A stretch of DNA of 32,719 nt from an uncultured Rubrobacteraceae bacterium. GTDB taxonomy: Bacteria; Actinomycetota; Rubrobacteria; Rubrobacterales; Rubrobacteraceae. The DNA lies in NCBI GenBank assembly GCA_902806055.1, contig CADCVD010000090.1, positions 1 through 32,719 of the forward strand. The letters are read 5' to 3'. Below are positions 8,047 to 16,099 of the stretch, in pieces. The first letter of the stretch is position 1; each line of letters starts with the position of its first letter. A program made the position numbers and the translations under genes. The notes below the pieces were generated by a model. The model saw only the letters and a list, made by a program, of their open reading frames with translations, was not told where the DNA came from and did not search any database.

Positions 8047-8055
8047 AATGCTCTC
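8038..8055 (-). repeat. right terminal inverted repeat
   Basis: Read on the minus strand it is GAGAGCATTTCAAAACCT, followed on the plus strand by TAA (8056-8058). The transposase reading frame ends within it, at TGA 8044-8046. Confidence 0.75.
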
Positions 8056-8169
8056 TAAGGCACCCAGAGCACGGCCGCGGATAGCAGAGTACGCAACGAA
8101 GAGCGGGAGCGTATCAGCATCGCTACGCTGGTTGCGCGGCGGGGCAGGCGCCGGTCTCTGAAAGGCATC

Positions 8170-10623
8170 TCAAGTGCCGCGTACTTCGGCGCCGAAGGCC
8201 TCGCGCAATCGATCGGAGATGCGGTCGAGCTCGGCCTTGACCTCATCGTCTGTGAGGGTCTGGGCAGCCTGAAAGGTAAAGCTGACGGCGACGCTCTTCT
8301 TGCCTGCGGGAACTTGAGCGCCACCGTACACGTCGAAGACCTGGGCATCGGCTAGAATCCGGCTTTCGAGAGACGACACCTCTGCCAACATTTCGCCAAC
8401 CTTTACATCGTCGTTCACGACAACGGCGAGGTCCATCGAGACTGACGGAACGTTGTAGAAAGGCCGAAAGCGGACAAGAGGGTCAGGATCGGTCGCTCCG
8501 AGATCCAACTCGAAAGCGGCGATCGGCCAGCCTTCAAGCCCGAACTTCGACGTCGTCTCCGGGTGAACCTCACCTACCCAACCAGCATCCGTGCCATCGA
8601 GGAGAACTGCGGCAGCCCGACCAGGGTGAAGGAAGTAGCGGGGCCTGGGCTCGAAGACCGCGTCGGGCACCAGACGTTCCACCAGCCCCTTCGCCTCGAA
8701 GAACCCCGCGTTGAAGCCCTGGGTGTTCCAGCCGGGCGGGCGGACGGTACCCGCGAGCACCACCGCTATCTTCTCTCTTTCCAAGACGCCCGTGAGGAGC
8801 TCGCCCGGCATCTCCGCGTCCAAGCCAACCTCGCCGTTTAGGCGGTAGCGCAGGGCATACTCGCGCATCCCCTCAGGCTGCTCCTGGGGCTCGAAGACGT
8901 GTCCGACCTCGAAGAGGGCACCGCCACGGGCGCCGAAGGAGCGGTTCCGCGCCGCCGCGTCGAGGAGGCCCGGAAGGAGCGCGGGGCGCAGACGAGCGGC
9001 CTCCGCGCTCAGCGGGTTGCGTAGGCGTAAAGCGCTGTGCTCGCCGCCATCGAGACCAAGGGCCTCGACCCAGCGATCCGGCCCAAAAGGGTAGGTTACA
9101 GCCTCGGCCAGACCGAGATTCGCCAGGAGATGCCGGAGGCTTCGCAGCCTCTTCTGGGCCACAGTAAGGCCGCCGGGTAGCGGAACGCTAGGAAGCCTCT
9201 CAGGCACGTTCTCGAGCCCGACGAGACGGCCTACCTCCTCGATCAGGTCGGCCTCTCGGCCGAGGTCTCGGCGGAAAGTGGGCACCTCCGCCATCAGACG
9301 CCCATCCTCGCGCCCAACTTCGCACCCTAGCAGCTCTAGCCTATCCACGGCTTCGTCCTCCTCCACCGGCATGCCGAGCAAGAGCTCCGCCCGCGCGAGC
9401 CGGAGCGGCACCCGCCAGGGTTCGACGGGCTCAGGGTAGTGACTAAGGCTGTCAGACGCGGGACGACCATCTGCGGTTCCGGCTATTAGCCCTACTACAC
9501 GCTCCGTCGCGTACGAGACCATGTCCGGGTCGAGGCCGCGCTCGAAGCGGCCCGACGCATCCGTACGCAAGCCGAGACGCTGGCTGGTCTCCATGATGTT
9601 GCGCCCGTTGAAGTTCGCAACCTCAATAAGCACGTCGGTAGTCTCATCGTCTACTTCGGCGGTCTCCGCGCCCATGATGCCGGCGACGACGAGGCCACGC
9701 TCCTCGTCGGCGATGACCAGCATCTCTTCATCGAGTTGTCTGGTCTGCCCGTCGAGCATCGTCATCGTCTCGCCGGGGTAACCACGGCGAACAACAATGC
9801 CATTGCGCACCTTGGGAGCGGCAAAGGCGTGAATCGGTTGCCCGGTCTCGATCATGACGTAGTTCGTGGCATCGACTATGGAATTGACAGGCCGCATCCC
9901 CGCAGCGTGGATACGACGACGCATCTCCAAGGGTGACGCCTCTCCCGGTCGGATAGCAGATACGCGGCGCAGGTCGTAGCGCGGACAGAGGTCTTCGGCT
10001 TCCACGCGCAAGGTATAGACGGAGGTAGGCTTTCCATTAGCGTCAAAGCTCAGATTGGGGATGCGAAAGGTCGTTTTCAGGATGGCGGCAAGCTCGCGGG
10101 CGACCCCGATCATGCCCCACAGATCTGGCCGGTTCGGGTTGACGTCGAGTTCGAGGACGGTATCACCCACCTGGAAGTAGTCCGAAACCGTAGAGCCCGC
10201 TTCATAGGTATCGTCGAGAATCAGTATTCCGGTGTGCTCGTTAGAGATGCCAAGCTCTCGCTCGCTCATCATCATCCCGAACGACTCCATGCCGCGCAGC
10301 TTAGCCTTCTTGAGCTTGCGACCGTCGGCCAGGACGCTGCCCGGAAGGACGACGGGGACGCGAGCACCGGGATAGGGATTCGGAGCTCCGGCGACGATCT
10401 GAACCTCCTGCCCTCCGAGGTCCACCTTTGCCACGTTCAGCCGGTCGGCGTTGGGGTGTGGACCGAACTCGACGACCTCTCCCACGACGACCTCGCCGTC
10501 GAGCACGCCGAGCCGCTCGATACCATCTACCTCCTGGCTGCGCAGGGAGAAGAGATCGGCGAGAGCTTCGGCCGAGAGGTCAAAGTCTACGTACTCGCGG
10601 AGCCAGCTTAACGGAACGCGCAC
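8170..10623 (-). CDS. pheT: phenylalanyl-tRNA synthetase beta subunit
   Basis: Beta subunit of the (alpha-beta)2 PheRS that charges tRNA-Phe. At 817 residues it is full length. Domains in order: the N-terminal segment MRVPLSWLREYVDF; an EMAP/tRNA-binding OB fold with HPNADRLNVAKVD near 55-70; the B3/B4 editing domain around 210-370; the B5 domain around 400-470; the catalytic-like core; and a C-terminal ferredoxin-fold anticodon-binding domain starting near FRPFYNVPSVSMDLAVVV. The GTG at 10623 is chosen because AAGGGA lies seven bases upstream. It follows pheS by 19 bases in one transcription unit. The transposon inserted about 110 bp beyond its stop codon. Confidence 0.96.
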   Translation of the reverse strand: MRVPLSWLREYVDFDLSAEALADLFSLRSQEVDGIERLGVLDGEVVVGEVVEFGPHPNADRLNVAKVDLGGQEVQIVAGAPNPYPGARVPVVLPGSVLADGRKLKKAKLRGMESFGMMMSERELGISNEHTGILILDDTYEAGSTVSDYFQVGDTVLELDVNPNRPDLWGMIGVARELAAILKTTFRIPNLSFDANGKPTSVYTLRVEAEDLCPRYDLRRVSAIRPGEASPLEMRRRIHAAGMRPVNSIVDATNYVMIETGQPIHAFAAPKVRNGIVVRRGYPGETMTMLDGQTRQLDEEMLVIADEERGLVVAGIMGAETAEVDDETTDVLIEVANFNGRNIMETSQRLGLRTDASGRFERGLDPDMVSYATERVVGLIAGTADGRPASDSLSHYPEPVEPWRVPLRLARAELLLGMPVEEDEAVDRLELLGCEVGREDGRLMAEVPTFRRDLGREADLIEEVGRLVGLENVPERLPSVPLPGGLTVAQKRLRSLRHLLANLGLAEAVTYPFGPDRWVEALGLDGGEHSALRLRNPLSAEAARLRPALLPGLLDAAARNRSFGARGGALFEVGHVFEPQEQPEGMREYALRYRLNGEVGLDAEMPGELLTGVLEREKIAVVLAGTVRPPGWNTQGFNAGFFEAKGLVERLVPDAVFEPRPRYFLHPGRAAAVLLDGTDAGWVGEVHPETTSKFGLEGWPIAAFELDLGATDPDPLVRFRPFYNVPSVSMDLAVVVNDDVKVGEMLAEVSSLESRILADAQVFDVYGGAQVPAGKKSVAVSFTFQAAQTLTDDEVKAELDRISDRLREAFGAEVRGT

Positions 10624-10642
10624 AGGTATTCCCTTCTAGATA

Positions 10643-11671
10643 TTAGAACTGGCGGAGAAAGCGGAGGTCGCCCTCGAAGAAGAGCCGCAGGTCCGGGATG
10701 CCGTACTTGACCATCGCCATGCGATCCGGGCCCATGCCGAAGGCGAAGCCGGTGTACTCCTCGGGATCGTAGCCGACCTCGGTTAGTACCGCCGGATCTA
10801 CCATCCCGGCGCCGAGCATCTCGATCCAACCAGCTCCCCTACAGACCTTGCAGTTCGGATCGCTGCCGCTACAGACGAAGCAACTCACGTCTAGCTCGAC
10901 GCCCGGCTCGACGAATTGGAAGTAGCTCGGCCTCAGCCGCACCTTTACATCCTCGCCGAAGATATGACGGGCCATCTCTGCAAGGGTGCCCTTCAGGTGC
11001 CCTAGGGTGAGCCCTTTGTCCACTGCAAGCCCCTCGATCTGGTTGAACATCGGAGTGTGCGTCGGGTCGGAGTCGCGCCGGTAGGTCCGTCCCGGGCAGA
11101 CTACGTAGACCGGCGGCTCCTGAGAGAGCATCGTCCGGATCTGAACCGGGGAGGTGTGCGTCCGAAGCACCAGCCCTTCATCCAGGAAGAACGTATCCTG
11201 CATCCCCCGCGCCGGATGTCCGGGCGGGATGTTCAGCGCGGTGAAGTTGTAGTAGTCGGTCTCTACTTCCGGTCCCTCAGCCACCGTGTAGCCCAGGCCC
11301 ACGAAGAAGTCAACGACCTCGTCTATTACGCGTAGCGAGGGGTGGAGGCTACCTTTGGGGTACGGCGTGCCGGGCAGTGTCACGTCCACGGACTCGGCCC
11401 GTAGGCGCTCTTCGCGCTCGGCGGCAGCGACGCTCTCAAGTCGCTCGTGGAGGGCGCCCTCGATCTCTTTGGTCGCCCTGTTCGAGGCCCCGCCGACCGC
11501 TTTACGGTCGTCCGGAGAGAGTTCTCGAATCCCCTTCTTTATAGCGGTGAGATCGGCCGATCGACCCAGGTACCTCACGCGGATCGACTCTAGATCGGAG
11601 GTGGAATCCGCCGAGGCAACGGCGGAGAGGGCCTCCTTACGTAGCTCTTCTATACGCTCGACCGCCGTCAT
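10643..11671 (-). CDS. pheS: phenylalanyl-tRNA synthetase alpha subunit
   Basis: Catalytic alpha subunit of PheRS, 342 residues. It has an N-terminal coiled coil (about 1-90), then class II motif 2 (GRTYRRDSDPTHTPMFNQ), the FVEPGVELDVS strand, and motif 3 near the end (FAFGMGPDRMAM). A Cys-x2-Cys-x6-Cys-x2-Cys cluster (SCFVCSGSDPNCKVC) lies in the insert before GAGMVDP; similar cysteines occur in many Gram-positive PheS proteins. The ATG at 11671 is six bases past the stop of the SpoU methyltransferase gene, so the genes are probably cotranscribed. Confidence 0.96.
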   Translation of the reverse strand: MTAVERIEELRKEALSAVASADSTSDLESIRVRYLGRSADLTAIKKGIRELSPDDRKAVGGASNRATKEIEGALHERLESVAAAEREERLRAESVDVTLPGTPYPKGSLHPSLRVIDEVVDFFVGLGYTVAEGPEVETDYYNFTALNIPPGHPARGMQDTFFLDEGLVLRTHTSPVQIRTMLSQEPPVYVVCPGRTYRRDSDPTHTPMFNQIEGLAVDKGLTLGHLKGTLAEMARHIFGEDVKVRLRPSYFQFVEPGVELDVSCFVCSGSDPNCKVCRGAGWIEMLGAGMVDPAVLTEVGYDPEEYTGFAFGMGPDRMAMVKYGIPDLRLFFEGDLRFLRQF

Positions 11672-11677
11672 CGTGGG

Positions 11678-12361
11678 CTATGGTAGCACACGGCTATAGG
11701 CCTCGTAGAGCAGTATCGAGGAGGCGACCGCAACGTTTAGGGACTCTGCGAGCAACGGTATCGTCACCGTCTTCGCGCAAGCCGATATGACCTCCTCCGG
11801 CAGTCCGCCTCCCTCCGCGCCGACCAGGATCACGAGCTTCTCAGCGGTTAGTGTGGAGGGGTGTTCGCCCCCTCTCGCCATCGCGGCGACCGTGACAAAG
11901 TTGCGTGTTTTTGCCTCATTTAGAAACAGGGCGTAGTCGACGTCGCGGGCCACCGGAACCCGAAAGATGGAGCCCATCGTGGCGCGCACGGTTTTAGGGT
12001 TGTATAGGTCGGCGGTGCCTGTCGAGAGCGCGACCCCGGCCCCAAAGGCGTGGGCAGCGCGTATGATCGTGCCGACGTTCCCCGGGTCCTGAACGCCATG
12101 CAGGAAGACGACCAAATCCCTCTCCTCCAATACCTCCGTCGCGGGCACGTCTAGGAACGAGAAGACGGCCGTCGGACCGGTCGGGGTAGTGAGGGTAGAG
12201 AGTTGCCTTACGACATGGTCATTGGTAAGCAGGTGTTCGGGCGGTACGGTCGCCTCTCTAATAAGGTTTTCGCCTTCTGCGAGAAAGAGACGGCTCTCCT
12301 CCCGGTACTTCTTCCGCTTGAGCTTAGCGAGGCGCTTGAGGGCGGCGTTCGAGAGGGTCAC
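11678..12361 (-). CDS. SpoU/TrmH-family RNA 2'-O-methyltransferase
   Basis: SPOUT-class enzyme predicted to methylate a ribose 2'-OH in rRNA or tRNA using S-adenosylmethionine; the target is unknown. Of 227 residues, the first ~90 form a basic substrate-binding domain (LAKLKRKKYREESRLFLAEG). The three SPOUT motifs follow: HGVQDPGNVGTIIRAAHAFG, VGAEGGGLPEEV and IPLLAESLNVAVASSILLYE, which form the trefoil knot and cofactor site. The GTG start at 12361 overlaps the ktrA stop by four bases (GTGA). This gene commonly precedes pheS in Gram-positive bacteria, as it does here. Confidence 0.9.
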   Translation of the reverse strand: MTLSNAALKRLAKLKRKKYREESRLFLAEGENLIREATVPPEHLLTNDHVVRQLSTLTTPTGPTAVFSFLDVPATEVLEERDLVVFLHGVQDPGNVGTIIRAAHAFGAGVALSTGTADLYNPKTVRATMGSIFRVPVARDVDYALFLNEAKTRNFVTVAAMARGGEHPSTLTAEKLVILVGAEGGGLPEEVISACAKTVTIPLLAESLNVAVASSILLYEAYSRVLP

Positions 12362-13020
12362 ACCGAGTTGGGGTCGAAGTTATCTAGCTCCTTTTTGGGG
12401 CCGCCTAGGACGAGAACCGTCCCTTCTTCAAGAGGAGTATCGGGCTGCGGCAAGGTACCACCCTTGTCCTTACCCTTTATCGCAAGGACCGTGAGGTCTT
12501 TCTTGCGGTGGAGCCTCATGTCCGAAAGAGACTTGCCGACCCACTCCTCGGGCACCTCTATCTCGATGATCGCCTCGTCGTTGCCGAGCTCCAGGTAGTC
12601 CTGGATACCGGGCAGAGACATCTGGCGCGCCAAGAACTCGCCGAACTCTTTCTCGGGCTGGATGACGTTGTCCGCGCCTATCCTGTCCAGGACTCGAGCG
12701 TGAAGGTCGTTGTTCGCGCGCGAGAAGACCATAGGCACGCCCAGGTCTTTGAGGATGAGGGTCACGAGCACGCTATCCTGAATGCTCTCCCCGATCACGA
12801 CCGCCGCCCCGTCGAACTGCTCAAGGCCCAGGTTGCGCAGCACTTCGGCCTCGGCCGCGTTTGCCGTGACGAGATGGACGCCGGGTAGCTCGTCGGAGAG
12901 GTCCTGTATTCGGTCTTCTTCCCGGTCTACGCCCAGAACCTCATGGCCCAAGGCGTCCAGGGTCCTTACGAGCGAGGCTCCAACCCGTCCCACCCCTATC
13001 ACCGCAAACTGTTTGCTCAC
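12358..13020 (-). CDS. ktrA: K+ uptake regulatory subunit (KtrA/TrkA)
   Basis: Cytoplasmic gating subunit of a Ktr/Trk potassium transporter, 220 residues. The N-terminal RCK domain has the Rossmann motif VIGVGRVGASL followed by the acidic strand end GVDRE that binds the adenine nucleotide ribose. The C-terminal half is a TrkA_C domain (EVPEEWVGKSLSDMRL). The GTG start at 13020 is seven bases after the stop of the channel subunit gene, and its stop overlaps the SpoU methyltransferase start. The pairing with ktrB shows its role. Confidence 0.93.
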   Translation of the reverse strand: MSKQFAVIGVGRVGASLVRTLDALGHEVLGVDREEDRIQDLSDELPGVHLVTANAAEAEVLRNLGLEQFDGAAVVIGESIQDSVLVTLILKDLGVPMVFSRANNDLHARVLDRIGADNVIQPEKEFGEFLARQMSLPGIQDYLELGNDEAIIEIEVPEEWVGKSLSDMRLHRKKDLTVLAIKGKDKGGTLPQPDTPLEEGTVLVLGGPKKELDNFDPNSV

Positions 13021-13027
13021 TAAACTC

Positions 13028-14347
13028 TCACCCTACCGCTATGTCCTCCTGTGGGTAGACGTAGCCCTTCGGTCGGCGGGCCGAGAGCGCCAGGATCAGG
13101 GTTATCGGCCCCACGCGCCCGAAGAACATCACCCCTATGATGACCAGTTTAGCGAACGTCGAGAGTTCCTGCGAGACGTTTAGAGAGAGTCCCACTGTAC
13201 CGAAGGCGCTCGTGACCTCGAATATCGCCGGTACTAGCCTCAAGCCGTCGGAGACCATCAACGCAAGCGTCGCCGCGATGACCACGAGCGCAGAGATTGA
13301 GAGTATCGCCAGCGCCTTCTGAATGAGCGGCCGTGGGACGCGCCGCTCAAAGGCGCTCACCTCCTCCTGCCCTCGCGCCAGCGTCAGAACGACGAGCACC
13401 AGCAGGGCGACCGTCGTAACCCTAACCCCCCCACCGGTCGAGGCCGGCGCCGCTCCGACGAACATCAGTCCGATCTGCACGAAGAGCGTAGACTCGCCCA
13501 TCTGCTCGTAGTCCACGGTCGCAAACCCGGCCGTGCGTGGCGTCACCCCCTGGAAGAGCGACATCCACAGGCGTGTCCCTACCGGTTCGCCCCCGAGGGT
13601 CGCAGGGTTCGTCCACTCCAGTAGCGCCACGCTCAGAACCCCAACCGCGATTAGGATCGCCGACGTAACGAGGACCAGCTTGGAGTGCAGTGTCAATCGT
13701 CGCATCTTCCGGTAGAAGTAGATATTCACGAGCACCGGAAAACCGAGCCCTCCGAGGATTATGAGCGCGACGAACACCAGGTTAATGATCGGGTCGCCCG
13801 CATACGGGGTAAGGTCCCCATCCGGCAAGGCTGTAAACCCGGAGTTGCAGAACGCGGCGATAGCGTGAAATACCGCCTGGAAGAGGGACTCAGTGTAGCT
13901 CATACCATGACGTAGGAAGCTGACAACGAGGAACGCGGCGCCTAGAGCCTCGACAAGCAAGGTGATAGTGGCTATCTGCCCGAGGAGCCTGAAGACGTTA
14001 CGCGGCGAGTCCGCGCTCCCGAGCTCTTCGCGCACTGTGAGCAGGCTGCGGAAGCCTACTCTCTGGCCGATCAGCAAAGCACCAAGCGTGGTCAAGACCA
14101 TAATTCCGAGACCACCGACCTGCATCAGCACCATCACCACGGTGCTCCCAAAAGTCGTGAAGGTCTCCGAATAATCCACCGACGAGAGTCCCGTAACGCT
14201 CGCGGCGCTCACAGAGACAAAAAAGGCATCCACCCAGGAGATACCTCCATAGGTGGACGCCGGTAATTTGAGGAGCAACGTACCGAGACCCATGAACACC
14301 GCGAACCCGAGGGCGATCAGACGCGGGGCGGAGAGCCTCCGAAACAA
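13028..14347 (-). CDS. ktrB: K+ transporter membrane subunit (KtrB/TrkH)
   Basis: Integral membrane K+ uptake protein of 439 residues built from four M1-P-M2 repeats. The four selectivity-filter loops with their conserved Gly are visible: VTGLSS (Gly about 53), NSGFT (170), RTAGF (274) and TVGLS (386). Only Gly and small residues line the filters, as in KtrB. The glycine-rich stretch ASTGGGVRV (302-310) follows the third repeat. The apparent start is a TTG at 14347 with no clear ribosome-binding site; the first ten residues match family N-termini, so the true start cannot be far off. Its partner ktrA follows seven bases after its stop. Confidence 0.92.
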   Translation of the reverse strand: MFRRLSAPRLIALGFAVFMGLGTLLLKLPASTYGGISWVDAFFVSVSAASVTGLSSVDYSETFTTFGSTVVMVLMQVGGLGIMVLTTLGALLIGQRVGFRSLLTVREELGSADSPRNVFRLLGQIATITLLVEALGAAFLVVSFLRHGMSYTESLFQAVFHAIAAFCNSGFTALPDGDLTPYAGDPIINLVFVALIILGGLGFPVLVNIYFYRKMRRLTLHSKLVLVTSAILIAVGVLSVALLEWTNPATLGGEPVGTRLWMSLFQGVTPRTAGFATVDYEQMGESTLFVQIGLMFVGAAPASTGGGVRVTTVALLVLVVLTLARGQEEVSAFERRVPRPLIQKALAILSISALVVIAATLALMVSDGLRLVPAIFEVTSAFGTVGLSLNVSQELSTFAKLVIIGVMFFGRVGPITLILALSARRPKGYVYPQEDIAVG

Positions 14348-14384
14348 TGTTTAGGGCGCCGGAAGTCTAGTCGGCCTTCTCACC

Positions 14385-15074
14385 CTATTCTTCTCTTGCG
14401 GCGTTCTCTACGTCCCCGACGGTTATGCGCCCGCTGGCGCCGGTGCCCTCGATCGTGGCGAGGTCCACGTTGAGATCCTCAGCCTTGCTCTCGGCAGCGT
14501 CGGTGGCGCTGATCTCTCCACCCGCCTCCTCGACATCCTCTACCAGAACGCGCCCACCAGAACCAGAGCCCTCAACCTTTTCGAGATCCACATCTAGATC
14601 CTCAGCTTTGCGCTCGGCGGCTTCCGTTGCCTCCACTCCGGTATGTCGCGCCGTGTTATCGGGTTCGGCCTCCCGAGTACGTCGCCCCTCCCCCTGTGAG
14701 TGCCTCTCTTCAGAGCCTCCATTGAGGGCATCTTTAGCCTTCCCGACAACAGCGGCGAAGGCCGCAGGCTCGGTGGCGGCAAGGTCGGCCAGGATCTTTC
14801 GGTCCAGGTCTATCTCGGCTAACTTAAGCCCGTGCACGAACTGCGAGTACGAGAGACCATGTTCTCGCGCTCCAGCGTTGATCCGCTGTATCCAGAGCGC
14901 CCGGAAGTCACGCTTACGCTGCTTGCGCCCCTCATACGCGTAGACTCCGCTCTTCCAGACCTGCTCCTTGGCGCGCTTATAGGAACTATTCTTTGTCCCC
15001 CGATAACCCTTGGCCTGTTCTAAGACCTTCCTGCGCTTCTTACGGGCGTGTAGGCTGCGTGCTGTGCGAGCCAT
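14385..15074 (-). CDS. rplT: ribosomal protein bL20 with tandem E3-binding-like extension
   Basis: Residues 1-117 are a complete bL20 ([16 protein letters not shown] start, then the [10 protein letters not shown] region), an early 23S rRNA assembly protein that usually ends near here at about 118 residues. A 112-residue acidic extension follows. A Gly/Ser/charged linker (118-148) leads to two copies of a ~37-residue motif (149-185 and 190-226), 41 residues apart, each with the pattern A-x-AA-x-x-KAEDL-x-VDL...EG(S/T)G-x-x-GR(I/V)-x-V-x-DVE. This matches the peripheral subunit-binding domain of E2 acyltransferases by eye. The ATG abuts the rpmI stop codon. The frame is open throughout, so this is a true fusion and not a read-through artefact. 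Confidence 0.95.
   Translation of the reverse strand: MARTARSLHARKKRRKVLEQAKGYRGTKNSSYKRAKEQVWKSGVYAYEGRKQRKRDFRALWIQRINAGAREHGLSYSQFVHGLKLAEIDLDRKILADLAATEPAAFAAVVGKAKDALNGGSEERHSQGEGRRTREAEPDNTARHTGVEATEAAERKAEDLDVDLEKVEGSGSGGRVLVEDVEEAGGEISATDAAESKAEDLNVDLATIEGTGASGRITVGDVENAAREE
14397..14630 (-). repeat. two coding repeats of a PSBD-like motif
   Basis: Codons for bL20 residues 149-185 (14520-14630) and 190-226 (14397-14507) encode two closely similar 37-residue units, about two-thirds identical by eye, spaced by exactly 123 bases. Both carry the GTG/GSG-xx-GR turn of the peripheral subunit-binding domain. The repeat probably arose by internal duplication. Confidence 0.8.
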
Positions 15075-15272
15075 CTATTTCACCCCCAGCAAGCGCTTGA
15101 TGCGCGCCTCGTCAGATTTGTGGATCACGGTCGGAGTATTCAGACGCCGCTTCCGCTTGGTGGTCTTCTTCTCCAAGATATGGTTGTGGCCCTGCCTGCG
15201 GCGCTTGAGCTTGCCCTTCTTCGTCACTTCGAAGCGGCCAGCGGCGCCCTTGTGGGTCTTCATCTTCGGCAT
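15075..15272 (-). CDS. rpmI: ribosomal protein bL35
   Basis: Small basic protein of the 50S subunit, 65 residues from the ATG at 15272 (MPKMKTHKGAAGRF). The family features are clear: KTHKGA near the start, then RRRQGHNHIL and a C-terminus ending IKRLLGVK. GGAGGAAGAG sits just upstream of the chosen ATG; an extended reading adding five residues at 15287 would cover that ribosome-binding site. It lies between infC and rplT in the standard infC-rpmI-rplT order, and its stop directly abuts the rplT ATG. Confidence 0.96.
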   Translation of the reverse strand: MPKMKTHKGAAGRFEVTKKGKLKRRRQGHNHILEKKTTKRKRRLNTPTVIHKSDEARIKRLLGVK

Positions 15273-15376
15273 TCGCTCTTCCTCCACGTTTCTCGTGTAA
15301 CTGAAATACGAAGCTTACGGCACGGGAGTAGCCGGTTCGCTTCTACGACGGACCGAATTGTAACAGATAGCTACCG

Positions 15377-15967
15377 TTAACTGCGGGCGGCGCTCTGCGT
15401 CCGTCTCTCGCCCTGGGCCGCCTCCTTCGGAGCCTCGCCCTTCGGGGGCGCGTCTTTTCTGGGAGCCATAACCATGATCATGTTTCGTCCGTCCAAGTTC
15501 GGCTGGCTCTCGATGCGCCCGTAGTCACCGAGGTCATCCGCGAGCCTGCGGAGGAGCTTCTCACCCAGTTCCGGGTGCTGCACCTCGCGTCCGCGGAACA
15601 TGATCGTGACCTTCACCTTGTCGCCGCCTCGCAGGAAACGCTCAACGTGTCCACGCTTGGTGTTGAAGTCGTGGTCGCCGATCTTGGGGCGGAGCTTTAT
15701 CTCCCGCACGTTGATGTTGACCTGCTTCTTACGGGCGGCCTTGCGAGACTGCTCCTTCTGATACTTATGCTTGCCGTAGTCCATGATACGAGCTACGGGC
15801 GGCTCCGCGTCAGGAGCGACCTCGACGAGGTCGAGATCCCGCTTCTCGGCCTGCTCCATTGCGTCCTTTATGTGCCTTATCCCTAACTGTTCTCCGGTGT
15901 CGGAGATAAGACGTACCGAACGTGCCCTAATCTGGCCGTTAATCCTCGGCTCTTCTTCCGTGGCTAC
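15377..15967 (-). CDS. infC: translation initiation factor IF-3, non-canonical start
   Basis: IF3 binds the 30S subunit and checks start-codon fidelity. The C-terminal domain is complete (KLRPKIGDHDFNTKRGHV, FRGREVQHPELG, GRNMIMVMAP), with a short charged tail. The N-terminal domain continues in frame well upstream of the first ATG (15859): the codons spell EEEPRINGQIRARSVRLI, then GEQLGIRHIKDA, a standard IF3 start region. Between the in-frame TAG near 15999 and 15859 no ATG, GTG or TTG exists. AAGGAG (15977-15982) is well placed for GTA at 15965-15967 (spacing 9) or ACA at 15968-15970; ATT at 15941-15943 is the E. coli-type alternative. I extend the gene to 15967. The exact start codon is uncertain. 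Confidence 0.85.
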   Translation of the reverse strand, partial: VATEEEPRINGQIRARSVRLISDTGEQLGIRHIKDAMEQAEKRDLDLVEVAPDAEPPVARIMDYGKHKYQKEQSRKAARKKQVNINVREIKLRPKIGDHDFNTKRGHVERFLRGGDKVKVTIMFRGREVQHPELGEKLLRRLADDLGDYGRIESQPNLDGRNMIMVMAPRKDAPPKGEAPKEAAQGERRTQSAARS

Positions 15968-16070
15968 TGTGCACCACTCCTTCCAATATAGACTCTACGG
16001 GGCCGCCAAACCGACGAAGATGGTCTTGCTAGAGATTTCGAGCGGACATGGACCCCAACCTTCCTTTTTT

Positions 16071-16099
16071 ATTATACCCTGGATGCTCTACTCGCGTCC
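16071..16099 (-). promoter_or_regulatory. infC: promoter of infC-rpmI-rplT
   Basis: On the minus strand, a perfect TATAAT (16071-16076) is preceded at 18 bases by TGGACG. Initiation near 16064 would give a leader of about 100 bases before the infC start region. That leader holds GC-rich segments (GGTTTGGCGGCCCC) and could support IF3- or L20-mediated feedback, but no known leader class was recognised. Confidence 0.55.

Larger units (their letters stand above)
5841..8055 (+). mobile_element. IS5-type transposon carrying an MFS gene
   Basis: The 2215-bp unit is bounded by 18-bp terminal inverted repeats matching at 15 of 18 positions: GAGTGTGTTTCAAAACCT at 5841-5858 and the complement of GAGAGCATTTCAAAACCT at 8038-8055. 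Both are flanked directly by TAA (5838-5840 and 8056-8058), as expected for a 3-bp target duplication. It contains an MFS transporter gene and then an IS5-family DDE transposase pseudogene whose stop lies inside the right repeat, as in many IS5 elements. No second copy of the left repeat occurs between the transporter and the transposase, so the transporter lies within the element's ends. IS5-family elements are normally about 0.8-1.3 kb; the excess is the cargo. Confidence 0.75.

Noticed and set aside
8059-8169. Gene interrupted by the transposon
   Set aside because: Neither flank translates into a recognisable gene fragment that joins across the element; insertion appears intergenic.
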